A program made the translations under genes and the position numbers. DNA of 40,071 nt from a virus. The stretch is from the IMG/VR virus record IMGVR_UViG_3300017613_000395, positions 1 to 40,071 of that record. One strand, given 5' to 3'. The notes under the pieces were generated by a model. The model was not told where the DNA came from and did no database searches. It saw nothing but the letters and a program-made list of their open reading frames with translations. Numbering within the stretch: position 1 is the first letter of the stretch; the number at the start of each line of letters is the position of its first letter. This document shows, piece by piece, positions 1-8,415 of this stretch.

Positions 1-2
1 AG

Positions 3-500
3 AAGCTTTTTGGCGGGCTTGGCGGGTCGTATGTTGGAGTCCCTTACCTCCCTCGTTTCACGGTATCAAAAAGCGACGAAGGGCTTCATTTAACCACAAT
101 GCCGCCAGAAAGCGCCGTTGTGTATGGTGATAACGGTGGGGATGTAGCCGCGCATGAGGTTATCCATGCGTGGGTTCAGGATAAGTTTGGTTTAGACGCA
201 TATACATCGAAGAAGGCTAATGAAGCCTTGACGAATATGCTAACCGCCTATACTGGAGATTCAATTGGGGGTTGGGAACACGCAGAAAAAACTTACGCCG
301 CCACAACTGAGAGCGAACACCCTCAACAGATGAGGGCTGATATGCGGTTTCTTTCCGACAGGTTAAACCGGGTTTACAAGGCTGAAACCGGAAAGGATTA
401 TGAGCAACGTGGTGGGTATCGCTTTAATGACCCTTATTGGGATAATTTAAAGCCTTCCCCGATGGCGCATGAATTAGCAGAAATGCTGGATAATTATTAG
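3..500 (+). CDS. 3' part of a putative zincin-like protein (runs in from left edge)
   Basis: The reading frame is open from base 3, so the gene starts outside the window; the ATG at 99 is internal. About 165 residues are visible. A segment HEVIHAWV carries the HExxH signature of zinc metallopeptidases, and further His and Glu residues downstream (HAEK, HELAEML near the C-terminus) could supply a third ligand. There is no signal peptide or membrane segment in the visible part. The N-terminal edge is glycine-rich. The gene ends 9 bases before a small gene of the IQPDKRY family. That family also precedes the ParB-like gene at 3547, so the two loci may be related modular proteins with different C-terminal enzymatic domains. 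Metallopeptidase activity is inferred from the motif only; a large polyvalent phage protein is equally possible. Confidence 0.6.
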   Translation, partial: KLFGGLGGSYVGVPYLPRFTVSKSDEGLHLTTMPPESAVVYGDNGGDVAAHEVIHAWVQDKFGLDAYTSKKANEALTNMLTAYTGDSIGGWEHAEKTYAATTESEHPQQMRADMRFLSDRLNRVYKAETGKDYEQRGGYRFNDPYWDNLKPSPMAHELAEMLDNY

Positions 501-509
501 GATTTTGAG

Positions 510-698
510 ATGGGCGATGAAAACAGCATTCAACCGGACAAGAGGTACCGGAAGAATTATATAGACCAAGTGAAGGCATTTGCTCGTAAGGAGCGTAAGA
601 GAGCCTTTGGCGGGTCTTTGATTATAGGCAATCTGATAGACGCTGTAGCTGGCAAGGACGAGATTGACACAGCACATGGGCCGAATAAGCGTAAGTAA
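510..698 (+). CDS. small basic protein, IQPDKRY family, copy 1
   Basis: A 62-residue lysine/arginine-rich protein of unknown function. Its first ~18 residues (MGDENSIQPDKRY then NYID) match a second tiny gene at 3368-3547, and both share a DT(A/S)HGP stretch. In this copy that stretch is near the C-terminus. Duplication of such a short gene on both sides of the tailspike module argues that it is genuinely translated. An ATTAGGATTTTGAG stretch precedes the ATG at moderate distance. Its TAA overlaps the next ATG (TAATG at 696-700), so translation is coupled to the adhesin-anchor gene. A small virion or assembly role is inference. Confidence 0.7.
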   Translation: MGDENSIQPDKRYRKNYIDQVKAFARKERKRAFGGSLIIGNLIDAVAGKDEIDTAHGPNKRK

Positions 699-1351
699 TG
701 GCTGTACACGATTTTGCCGACAACCAAACCTTAAACCCTCCTACAAACGATAATGCTACTGAGGTGGAGAATAGCTACCAAGTCTGTCAGAAGACGGGCT
801 TTAAGGTATCTGTCTCTGAGGGTCTTGTAAAGCAGTGGGATGGTTTATACACCCGTAGAGAGTCTTTTGACCACAGGCATCCACAAGACCGTGTAAGGTC
901 AGTCCCTGAGAGGGGTAGGAAAGGTTCACCCTCTCCAGAGCCGCCTGATGTCTTTATTGAGTTGCCGGTAACGGAGCTAACCCCCGGTGTTGTTAATCTG
1001 ACTAACATCCCCTCCTCTGTGGCGGGTGGTGAGGAGTTTGAGGTAACGATTTCACGGGATTCCGGTGAGAGGGGTGCTGCTACTGTGCAATACACTGTAG
1101 CAAATGCCACCCCGTCTGTGGGCGAGTTTACGTGGGCTGATGGTGTTTCAGGGAGTCAGTCGAGTACCCATACTGCTGACATTGTTGAGATACCCACCCT
1201 TAGCGGGATAAACATTACATCATCTTCCGTGCCGATTGGCACATCTTTTGCGATTTACACGATTACATCTGAAGAGGGAATTCTCTTCACCCTAGAATCA
1301 GGCGACACCCTCATATTTGAGGATGGCGATATCTTCACCCTTCATGAGTGA
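698..1351 (+). CDS. tail adhesin-associated protein with TGFKV anchor domain
   Basis: 217 residues. Residues ~13-75 form a compact domain with VCQKTGFKV, WDGLYTR and RHPQDRVRSVPE. This domain recurs at the start of the 26495 gene and resembles small virion proteins of many phages that carry a C-x2-TGF motif and a HP(Q/L)D(F/R)VR motif. A Pro-rich linker (~85-95) follows, then a beta-rich domain with a Calx-beta-like pattern (FTWADGVSGSQS) that resembles part of the next protein. The domain order suggests a virion-bound structural protein made with the tailspike. It starts on a TAATG overlap with the preceding gene. Binding partner and location are inferred, not shown. Confidence 0.7.
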   Translation: MAVHDFADNQTLNPPTNDNATEVENSYQVCQKTGFKVSVSEGLVKQWDGLYTRRESFDHRHPQDRVRSVPERGRKGSPSPEPPDVFIELPVTELTPGVVNLTNIPSSVAGGEEFEVTISRDSGERGAATVQYTVANATPSVGEFTWADGVSGSQSSTHTADIVEIPTLSGINITSSSVPIGTSFAIYTITSEEGILFTLESGDTLIFEDGDIFTLHE

Positions 1352-1357
1352 TATTTA

Positions 1358-3358
1358 ATGGCTAACAAGAAGTTAAGTGAGATTACTGACGAGCAAACCT
1401 CCGTAAACACGGCGGATAAGCTCTATTTATTGGATAGCCTTACGGACAAGTTCGTACAGGTAGGGACTCTTTTCCAGACTGAGAACTGGAATCAGGGCAT
1501 TGATGCTTCCTCGTACACCTTCCTCCGTGGAGATGGCACGTGGCAGAAGATACCCCAACAGATTATCTATCCTGTGAGGTCTACTGGTTCTACGACAGCG
1601 CAGATAAACACTGCTGACCAGAACGCCATCATTATGTGTACCAACGGTACGGGTTGTGAGGTAACGATTACCGCAGGAGCCTTTGAGGTAGGTCAGGGCG
1701 TTAAGCTCATCCAACGTGGTGCTGGACAAATCACCCTCCAGAATGGCTCTGGGATTACGATTAACTACCCTGCCTCTGGTTCTTTGATTAGTAAAGAACT
1801 CAACGCTGAGATGGATTTAATCTGTACGGACACAGACACATTCAATCTGAGCGGTGATTTAGACACGACAACTCCTGCTGTAACGGGTAGGGTTGACACC
1901 CTCGGCTCTGACAAGTCGGTTGTTGATGGGGGAACTTTCACAGTTTCCGTAGAGCGCACAGGTGGTTCAGACGGAGCCATTGACATACGGGTTAACCCGC
2001 CTGCACTCTGTACACCGGATTACATAGACCTATCTTGGGATGATGGAGAGAGCGGGACTCAGACAACCGCGAACTTCACGGCTACTACAGAAGGCGGCCC
2101 CACAGAGATAGTTCTCTCAGATGAAGGCGCGAACTCACCTACCCTTGGTGATACGGTAGATTTAACTGTCACCGAAGCCCTTCCCTCCGGTACATATACT
2201 TGGGAGACTGCTGCGGCAGGTGCTCCGTTTTCGATTACTAAGCCCACCATCTCGTCTGACTCTATCGCTGTAAGGGCGGTAAGCACGGTTACAACGTCAC
2301 AGGAACTGGCTAATGACCTTGCCTCAAACACCAAGATAACCATTTCAGGTGATGTTGGCGACCTCACAATGAACAGCTTGAGTAACGTGGAGATAATCCT
2401 AGCCTCTGATGCTGTAGTAGGGACTGTGACTATTGACGGAGGCTGTCAGTACATTTACATCCACGGACAGAACGATAGGGATGGAGAGGTTGGGTACCTT
2501 CGGATAGGGACATCTTCTGGTTCAACCCAAGATATCACGATTGACGGCATTACGCAGAAGGACAACACGCTCTTGGGCGAGGAAAGTGATTCCCGCAGCA
2601 ATCGGTTTTATGTGGAGCGTATGTCCATCCTTAATAGCTACCTTGAGGCATATTCATTTGTCGTAGTTGGGTATGCTAACACCTCCGCGCCAGTGAGCGA
2701 TGTTGTTTTTGGTAATTGCCAATTAATTGACCTGAACAAATTCGCAGACCCTGTATACACTGGCGGTAGTATCAACCGTGGGAGAAATGAGGCGTTATGG
2801 CGGGCGGTTGGCTGGACTCAGGTCATTCTAAGGCACTGCAATATAATCAACCTATATAAAGCAGATCATGTACTTGGCGAGGGGGAGAGTCCTAATTCTA
2901 AGTACCAGACAATAAGGTTCCACGCGCAGGAATCCCCAGATGATACACATTACGACACAACTGACATCTGGGTTAAGCAAAACCAAATAGAATCCTCTTC
3001 TGCAGGTCATGCTTTTTACCGCCAAGCAGAAAAGTACGCCGGTCATGATGCTGGACACATCGTTGACATCTGGTGGGAGGATAACGAGGACTATTGCACA
3101 CTTGGGTCATTCTTCGGAATCCTGTTTGACGCTGGCGGAAGCACACAAGGGCCGGATACATGGCCTATCAATCTTCGATTAACGAATAATAACAACTACC
3201 ACACAGAAGGGTATTGGTCGCAAGACCCCGCCTTTCCAACTGGCTCACCCCCTGATGAGCCTCACGCAACTAACGGGTATCAGTGGACTATATCAGGCAA
3301 CACGGCAAGCGCATACACAACACCTCCCGCTTGGGATTGGGATTCGTGGGACGTATAA
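1358..3358 (+). CDS. tailspike or tail fibre protein with beta-helix domain
   Basis: 666 residues. The N-terminal ~60 residues (MANKKLSEITDEQ, then a YLLDSLTDKF segment and FLRGDGTWQ) look like a phage tail-fibre head-binding region. Residues ~185-270 form a beta-rich repeat containing SWDDGESGTQTT, similar to FTWADGVSGSQS in the preceding protein. From ~300 onward there are short repeating strands (VEIILASDAV, ITIDGITQKD, VVFGNCQLID) typical of right-handed parallel beta-helix tailspikes. Such proteins bind and often cleave surface polysaccharide. Catalytic residues cannot be assigned. The gene begins 7 bases after the previous stop with no strong ribosome binding site. Confidence 0.75.
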   Translation: MANKKLSEITDEQTSVNTADKLYLLDSLTDKFVQVGTLFQTENWNQGIDASSYTFLRGDGTWQKIPQQIIYPVRSTGSTTAQINTADQNAIIMCTNGTGCEVTITAGAFEVGQGVKLIQRGAGQITLQNGSGITINYPASGSLISKELNAEMDLICTDTDTFNLSGDLDTTTPAVTGRVDTLGSDKSVVDGGTFTVSVERTGGSDGAIDIRVNPPALCTPDYIDLSWDDGESGTQTTANFTATTEGGPTEIVLSDEGANSPTLGDTVDLTVTEALPSGTYTWETAAAGAPFSITKPTISSDSIAVRAVSTVTTSQELANDLASNTKITISGDVGDLTMNSLSNVEIILASDAVVGTVTIDGGCQYIYIHGQNDRDGEVGYLRIGTSSGSTQDITIDGITQKDNTLLGEESDSRSNRFYVERMSILNSYLEAYSFVVVGYANTSAPVSDVVFGNCQLIDLNKFADPVYTGGSINRGRNEALWRAVGWTQVILRHCNIINLYKADHVLGEGESPNSKYQTIRFHAQESPDDTHYDTTDIWVKQNQIESSSAGHAFYRQAEKYAGHDAGHIVDIWWEDNEDYCTLGSFFGILFDAGGSTQGPDTWPINLRLTNNNNYHTEGYWSQDPAFPTGSPPDEPHATNGYQWTISGNTASAYTTPPAWDWDSWDV

Positions 3359-3367
3359 AGGATTAAC

Positions 3368-3547
3368 ATGGCAGACGAAAAAAGCATTCAACCTGATAAA
3401 CGCTATCAGTCTAATTACATTGACACAGACACATCACACGGCCCTATGGACAGGTTTGAGCGTGAGCGTAATGCCCACAAGAAGCGTCAGAAGAAGAAGA
3501 TGAAAGACATTGCAGGGCGTGAGGCTCCTAAAAACGTAGACAAGTAA
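3368..3547 (+). CDS. small basic protein, IQPDKRY family, copy 2
   Basis: A 59-residue frame starting ATG GCA GAC GAA and ending TAA at 3545-3547. The N-terminus MADEKSIQPDKRY then NYIDTDTSHGP closely matches the 62-residue protein at 510-698. The C-terminus differs: it is a highly basic KKRQKKKMK stretch. The stop overlaps the ATG of the next gene (TAATG), the same coupling seen at copy 1. This conservation between copies is the main evidence that the gene is real. Function is unknown. The basic tail could bind nucleic acid or a partner protein, which is inference. Confidence 0.75.
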   Translation: MADEKSIQPDKRYQSNYIDTDTSHGPMDRFERERNAHKKRQKKKMKDIAGREAPKNVDK

Positions 3548-4440
3548 TGGATGTTGGTGGACGGGAAACTGTAGGCAACTACATATATGACCTCGCTACA
3601 GACGAGAACACCCGTACCAAGTTAAAGGACGACGCTTACGACCTAGCCGTAGGTGCAGGAACCGCCTTAGCGGGCGCACCCTCAGACATCGCTTCAATAG
3701 TCTTACAGGCTTACGAGTCTGGGTACAACGAGGGCGGTGACTTCTCCATGACGGGTAATGCCGATTGGGAAGATGTTGTCGGTCAACTCCCTCTAGGCTC
3801 TGAACACCTCTCAGAAGGTCTAGGAGCGGATACAGGTGGACTCCCTTGGCTTATGGGTCAATTAGTAGACCCGTTCAGCCCTACCTCTGCTAAGGCTGCG
3901 ATTAAGGTGATGGCAGCAGGTGCTGAACACGCACCTGACCTATTCGCTGCTGCCATGACGGGGCTGAAAAGCGTTGGCGGGAAGAAACTCAAGCCACATC
4001 AAGTTTCACCAAACAGTAAGGAATGGTCAGAACTTGGTATAGATGAAATTGACAGGGCTGCTTTTGGGTTTGCCGAGGGCGATATAAAGTCACTCCCCGC
4101 TGATGAAATTCAGTTAAAGTGGGTTGAAGACATGGAAAATGTTGAGCATCAGATTGCCATAAGCGGAAAGTCCCGCGAGGAATGGGCGCAATCGGTAGAC
4201 CGCTCAACGCCTATAGACGTTATTTACGAAGACGGCGCATTTAAGATTGATGACGGGCATCACCGTTATACAGCAGCGAAGATACTTGGCGAAGATGTTC
4301 CGGTTAGCCTGACGATAAAAGACAAGCCACACGTTGCCCTTGTTGATAGGGCGCTTGCTAACGGAGAGGAGGTAAATCCAGAACTTCTTGACGCGGCAGA
4401 AGAATTGCGAAGAAACGGCGAGAAGATAGCCCCTGAATGA
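3547..4440 (+). CDS. ParB/sulfiredoxin-like domain protein upstream of terminase
   Basis: 297 residues with two parts. Residues 1-~150 are alanine/glycine-rich and mildly hydrophobic (GAPSDIASIVLQA, LPWLMGQLVDPF). Residues ~195-260 contain PIDVIYEDGAFKIDDGHH followed by RYTAAKILG, the pattern of the ParB/sulfiredoxin superfamily, where the D-G-x-H-R segment contributes to nucleotide or phosphate binding. Members act in plasmid partitioning, as nucleases, or as toxin or effector domains. The position directly before terL (ATGA overlap at 4437-4440) fits either a packaging-related protein or a virion-borne modular protein. A small terminase is not evident here; the better candidate is at 28272. 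Confidence 0.6.
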   Translation: MDVGGRETVGNYIYDLATDENTRTKLKDDAYDLAVGAGTALAGAPSDIASIVLQAYESGYNEGGDFSMTGNADWEDVVGQLPLGSEHLSEGLGADTGGLPWLMGQLVDPFSPTSAKAAIKVMAAGAEHAPDLFAAAMTGLKSVGGKKLKPHQVSPNSKEWSELGIDEIDRAAFGFAEGDIKSLPADEIQLKWVEDMENVEHQIAISGKSREEWAQSVDRSTPIDVIYEDGAFKIDDGHHRYTAAKILGEDVPVSLTIKDKPHVALVDRALANGEEVNPELLDAAEELRRNGEKIAPE

Positions 4441-5975
4441 GTATAGAAAAACCTGACATCCCCGGTATTACAGAAGAATCGTGGAAGAAAGCTAAACAGT
4501 TATACGGGTTTACGGCGACATTCCTAGCCGCGAGGTATGATGAACCCAAGCCAATACCTGATTTCCACCTAATCATGTGGGCTATGTGTTTCGCCAAGAA
4601 CAAGCAGGTAGCCATAGCAGCCCCGCGTGGTCATGCTAAGTCAACGGCGATAACCTTTGCCTACGTTTTGTTTATGATTCTGTTCAGACAAAAGAGTCAT
4701 ATCCTACTATTGGGTGCTAACGAGAAACTGGCTAACGGCTTTCTCCACGACATCAAGGTGGAGTTGTTAGAGAACGAATCTATCTCAGAACACTTCGGCG
4801 TAGACCAGCTTGAGAAGGATGCTGAGTCTGAAGCTGTTATAAGGTTTAAAGATGGTCATAGAGTAAGGATACTCTGTAAAGGCTCCGGTCAGAGGATGCG
4901 CGGTGTCAAGTGGGAGCGGAAACGTCCCGACCTCGTTTGTTTTGATGATATGGAAGATGAAGACCAAGTATTGAACGATGCTCGTAGAGAGAAGTTCAGA
5001 AACTGGTTCACAGGTACAGTAGCCCCAATCATGTCCTCAACGGGCATCATACGGGGTGTAGGTACTATTATCGGCTTTGACTCCTTCCTAGAACGTAGAA
5101 TGCCCTCTCCGAAGGCCAAGACTACCATTAGGACGGAGTTGTACGACTACTCCAACGACCCTAAGAAGCCTTGGCTTTCGGTGAAGTTCAGGGCGCACAA
5201 CCCTGACTTCTCAGCAATCCTTTGGCCTGAACACAGGCCTGAAGAATGGTTGAGGAACGAAAGACAGTCCTACGCAGAAGACGGTCAACTAGACATCTAC
5301 GGTCAGGAGTATCTGAACGACCCGATTGATGACACCGTAGCTTATTACAGAAAGTCAGACTTCCTCCCCATGAAGGAGGTTCATCACGAAACACGCAAGA
5401 CCTATTACGCCACGGTTGACCTTGCTATTGGTGAGAAGAAGCGTAATGCCTTCTCAGTGATAGAGATTGGCGGTGTAGACCAAGACGGTTTCTTGAACAT
5501 CGTGGATGTCCGTAGAGGGCGTTGGGACTCCCTACAGATTGTTGAGGAGATATTCTCCGTACAGTCGAGATGGGACATAGACACCTTTAGGGTTGAGTCT
5601 GAGAACATCGCTAAGGCGATTGGCCCATTCCTCTATAAACACATGGACGAAACCGGAACCTACCTCAACTTAGACGATAGACAGCCGACTAAAGACAAAG
5701 ACCAGCGTGGTAGGGCCATGCAAGGTCGCATGAGGGCGGGCAAGGTTCGCTTCGACACTCAGGCGGAGTGGTATCCTGATTTCTTTGAGGAGCTAACAAA
5801 ATACCCGAAATTTCCATTTAAAGATCAATTTGATACTCATGCGTGGTTCGGGTCGCTATTGGACGAAATGGTGGAACCCATGAGCGAGGAGGAGCATGAG
5901 GATGAGCTTTTTGAGGCTCAGTTTGACAACGACTACCTAATGGACGAGGGCAGAGATGCCTTGACCGGCTACTAA
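4437..5975 (+). CDS. terL: terminase large subunit (packaging ATPase/nuclease)
   Basis: 512 residues, a normal length for TerL. The ATPase domain has a Walker A-like loop APRGHAKST (62-70), Walker B LVCFDDMEDED (166-176) and a coupling segment around 203-214. The C-terminal RNase H-like nuclease begins YYATVDLAIG (Asp328), with a second acidic residue in RVESEN (~388) and a likely third in the FDTHAWFGSLLDEM segment near the end. TerL drives DNA into the prohead and cuts the concatemer. The ATG overlaps the previous stop. Portal follows 3 bases later, the usual order. Confidence 0.95.
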   Translation: MSIEKPDIPGITEESWKKAKQLYGFTATFLAARYDEPKPIPDFHLIMWAMCFAKNKQVAIAAPRGHAKSTAITFAYVLFMILFRQKSHILLLGANEKLANGFLHDIKVELLENESISEHFGVDQLEKDAESEAVIRFKDGHRVRILCKGSGQRMRGVKWERKRPDLVCFDDMEDEDQVLNDARREKFRNWFTGTVAPIMSSTGIIRGVGTIIGFDSFLERRMPSPKAKTTIRTELYDYSNDPKKPWLSVKFRAHNPDFSAILWPEHRPEEWLRNERQSYAEDGQLDIYGQEYLNDPIDDTVAYYRKSDFLPMKEVHHETRKTYYATVDLAIGEKKRNAFSVIEIGGVDQDGFLNIVDVRRGRWDSLQIVEEIFSVQSRWDIDTFRVESENIAKAIGPFLYKHMDETGTYLNLDDRQPTKDKDQRGRAMQGRMRAGKVRFDTQAEWYPDFFEELTKYPKFPFKDQFDTHAWFGSLLDEMVEPMSEEEHEDELFEAQFDNDYLMDEGRDALTGY

Positions 5976-5978
5976 TAT

Positions 5979-8159
5979 ATGAACTTACCCAAACTAAAAT
6001 TCTCAGCCCTTCGTGAATCACAGAACCTTACGGGTGAGTTCACTGACGAACAACTGTCGGCACTAGGTCATCGTGTCCATCAAGATTGGATGAACGACGA
6101 TGCAACGCGTGGAGACTGGAAACGAAGAAACAAGCAGTCAATGAAACTCGCCCTCCAAGTGGCTGAGAAAAAGAATTACCCTTGGGCTAATGCGAGTAAC
6201 ATTAAGTTTCCATTACTCTCACAAGCCGCGCTACAGTTCCAAGTGCGGGCTTACGGCGCGATGTTCAATGGCCCTGAGTACGCTAAACACCGAGTTATAG
6301 GACGCGACCCTGACGGTCAGAAGGCTGCGAGAGCCTCAAGAGTCTCTCAGCACATGAACTATCAGTGTTTAGAGGATGACGAGTGGGAAGAAGCGCATGA
6401 CCGAATGCTCATGGTTCTCCCCATCATGGGTCTTTGTTACATCAAGAGATACTGGTGCGTAGAGGAACAACGGTTAAAGACGGGCATTGCCTTGCCTCAG
6501 AACCTTGTCATCCCCTATCGTGCGAAAAGTCTGGAGTCGGCTCCAAGGATTTCAGAGGAAATAGAAATCTATGAGCGCCAGATTAAGGAATCACAACTAG
6601 CAGGCATCTACAGGGACGTAGAGCTTGCACCAGCGCCCGTTCTTGAAGAAGATGAGTCAGACAGGCGGGACGGAATAAACCCCTCACAGGACGATACAGA
6701 GCGTCCTCGTAAGATTATTGAACAACACCTGTATCTCGACCTTGATGGGGATGGATACTCAGAACCCTATATCGTCACGATAGACGAGTCTACTAGGGAA
6801 GTCCTGAGAATCACCCAGAGGTTCGGGATAGTCACATCTGAGCAGTCTCAGCAGATTGAACAGTTAAACCACCAGAAGGCTCAGTTACGTAGAGCCGCTA
6901 TGCAGTTGATGGAACAGCTTCCTCAACCACAGCAGGGTGAAGACGGACAACCGCAGATGTCTAATGAAGACATCCAGATTGCCCAACAGATTGACCAACA
7001 GGCTCAACAGATTGAGCAAAAGATTGGCGAGATTGACGAACAGATTCAGGAACTTACAGAACAAGAGCCTTCGATTAAGAAGATTCGTCCAATACCTTTG
7101 TACACGAAGTACGGGTTTATACCTGCACCTGATGGGTCTTTTTACGACATAGGCTTTGGACAACTCCTCGGCCCTCTGAACGCCTCGGTTAACTCATTGA
7201 TTAACCAGTTGGTTGACTCTGGTACGTTACAAAACGGCTCTCAAGGTTTCTTGGGTAAGGGCGCGAGGATGAAGGGCGGTAAGATACGCTTTGAACCCTA
7301 CCAGTGGCAGAAGGTCAATGTGCTTGGTTCTACCCTGAGGGACTCTATCGTTCCTCTGCCGGTAAACCAGCCATCAGCAGTCCTGTTCAACCTTTTAGGT
7401 CTGTTAATCGAATACACGAAAGACCTGTCATCTGTCAATGACGCGATGACGGGTAAGGATATGGGCCAGAACACCCCCGCCTACAACATGGAAGCTATGC
7501 TTCAGCAGGGCGGTAAGGTCTTTGCCGGTATCTTTAAGCGAGTACACAAATGCCTTCGGAAAGAGTTACAGCTTCAGTACAACCTGAACGCTGTCTACCT
7601 TAACCCTGAAGAATACTATGCCGTCCTAGACGGTGACGCTAGTGTGATGCAGCAGGACTATTGGGGCGACCCAACGGACATTTATCCTGCCGCAGACCCG
7701 AATGCGTTTAGTCAACAGGAGAAGGCTGCTAAAGCCCAATTCCTCGCACAACGCTCCATGAGTTCTCCCGGCTACGATTCAACCAAGGTTGAACTACGGC
7801 TGTTAGAGGCTATGGACATTGAAGACCGTAATGAGGTCTTCCCATTGGACGATCAAGGACAGCCTGCTATTCCACCGCCTAAGAATCCAGAACTTGAGAT
7901 TCAGGTTATGGAAGAACAGCGTAGAGCCTTGGAGAGCAAGTCACGTTCAGAAACTAACGCAGCCACAGCCGAATCGAATATCTTGCTTAACGAAGCTAAG
8001 GTACAGGAGATGGCGGCTAATGCACAACTTGCCGGTGAAGGCGCAGACATAAAGCGTTATGAAGCGGTAACAAAGCGCCTGAAGGAAATCCGTGAGGGTT
8101 TACAGGCGAAGGAAGATTCCAAAGTAAGTGAAGGAAGTAATAGTGGAGACACTAAGTAG
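5979..8159 (+). CDS. portal protein
   Basis: 726 residues, within the size range of podophage portals. Portal-like features include YPWANASNIKFPLLSQAALQ (~66-85), conserved in portals that follow this type of TerL, an acidic region (~218-250), and an all-helical stretch at ~285-365. That stretch is extremely rich in Gln and Glu, with repeats such as QQIDQQAQQIEQKIG, and looks like a coiled coil. The C-terminal ~100 residues are also helical and charged. Portal forms the dodecameric vertex through which DNA is packaged and ejected. The gene lies directly between terL and the co-chaperonin/scaffold genes. No strong Shine-Dalgarno site precedes the ATG, so reinitiation from terL is likely. Confidence 0.92.
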   Translation: MNLPKLKFSALRESQNLTGEFTDEQLSALGHRVHQDWMNDDATRGDWKRRNKQSMKLALQVAEKKNYPWANASNIKFPLLSQAALQFQVRAYGAMFNGPEYAKHRVIGRDPDGQKAARASRVSQHMNYQCLEDDEWEEAHDRMLMVLPIMGLCYIKRYWCVEEQRLKTGIALPQNLVIPYRAKSLESAPRISEEIEIYERQIKESQLAGIYRDVELAPAPVLEEDESDRRDGINPSQDDTERPRKIIEQHLYLDLDGDGYSEPYIVTIDESTREVLRITQRFGIVTSEQSQQIEQLNHQKAQLRRAAMQLMEQLPQPQQGEDGQPQMSNEDIQIAQQIDQQAQQIEQKIGEIDEQIQELTEQEPSIKKIRPIPLYTKYGFIPAPDGSFYDIGFGQLLGPLNASVNSLINQLVDSGTLQNGSQGFLGKGARMKGGKIRFEPYQWQKVNVLGSTLRDSIVPLPVNQPSAVLFNLLGLLIEYTKDLSSVNDAMTGKDMGQNTPAYNMEAMLQQGGKVFAGIFKRVHKCLRKELQLQYNLNAVYLNPEEYYAVLDGDASVMQQDYWGDPTDIYPAADPNAFSQQEKAAKAQFLAQRSMSSPGYDSTKVELRLLEAMDIEDRNEVFPLDDQGQPAIPPPKNPELEIQVMEEQRRALESKSRSETNAATAESNILLNEAKVQEMAANAQLAGEGADIKRYEAVTKRLKEIREGLQAKEDSKVSEGSNSGDTK

Positions 8160-8415
8160 AGAGACCCTAGACGAATTCTGGGAACACCCCGTAACGGGGC
8201 AGCTAATACAACTCATCCAAGCCCGTCTTCAAATCGAAGACAAATCCCGCGAGAACTGTTACATAGCGGGCAATCCTTTCCTAACAGCAGAACGTCATGC
8301 AGGACTTAACGGCGGTGTAGCCGAGTTGAGTGTTGTATTGACTGCGCTTGCAGAGAAGGACTTGGAACTTCTGGAAATACCCGAAGAAGACGAGGTGGAA
8401 TTTAGCGATGAATGA
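8143..8415 (+). CDS. small acidic protein between portal and co-chaperonin
   Basis: I chose the GTG at 8143 because AAGGAAG (8131-8137) lies at good distance before it; an upstream GTG at 8128 is in frame but has poorer support. The product is 90 residues and begins METLSRETLDEFW. It is mostly helical, with ENCYIAGNPFLTAERHAG in the middle and a strongly acidic C-terminus (PEEDEVEFSDE). The start lies inside the portal gene and the end overlaps the co-chaperonin gene by 8 bases. No family could be named. Its place in the head block suggests a packaging or assembly accessory. Confidence 0.7.
   Translation: METLSRETLDEFWEHPVTGQLIQLIQARLQIEDKSRENCYIAGNPFLTAERHAGLNGGVAELSVVLTALAEKDLELLEIPEEDEVEFSDE

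Noticed and set aside
6885-7163. Leftward and rightward Leu/Arg-rich frames inside the portal gene
   Set aside because: They are by-products of the Gln-rich repeat region read in other frames.
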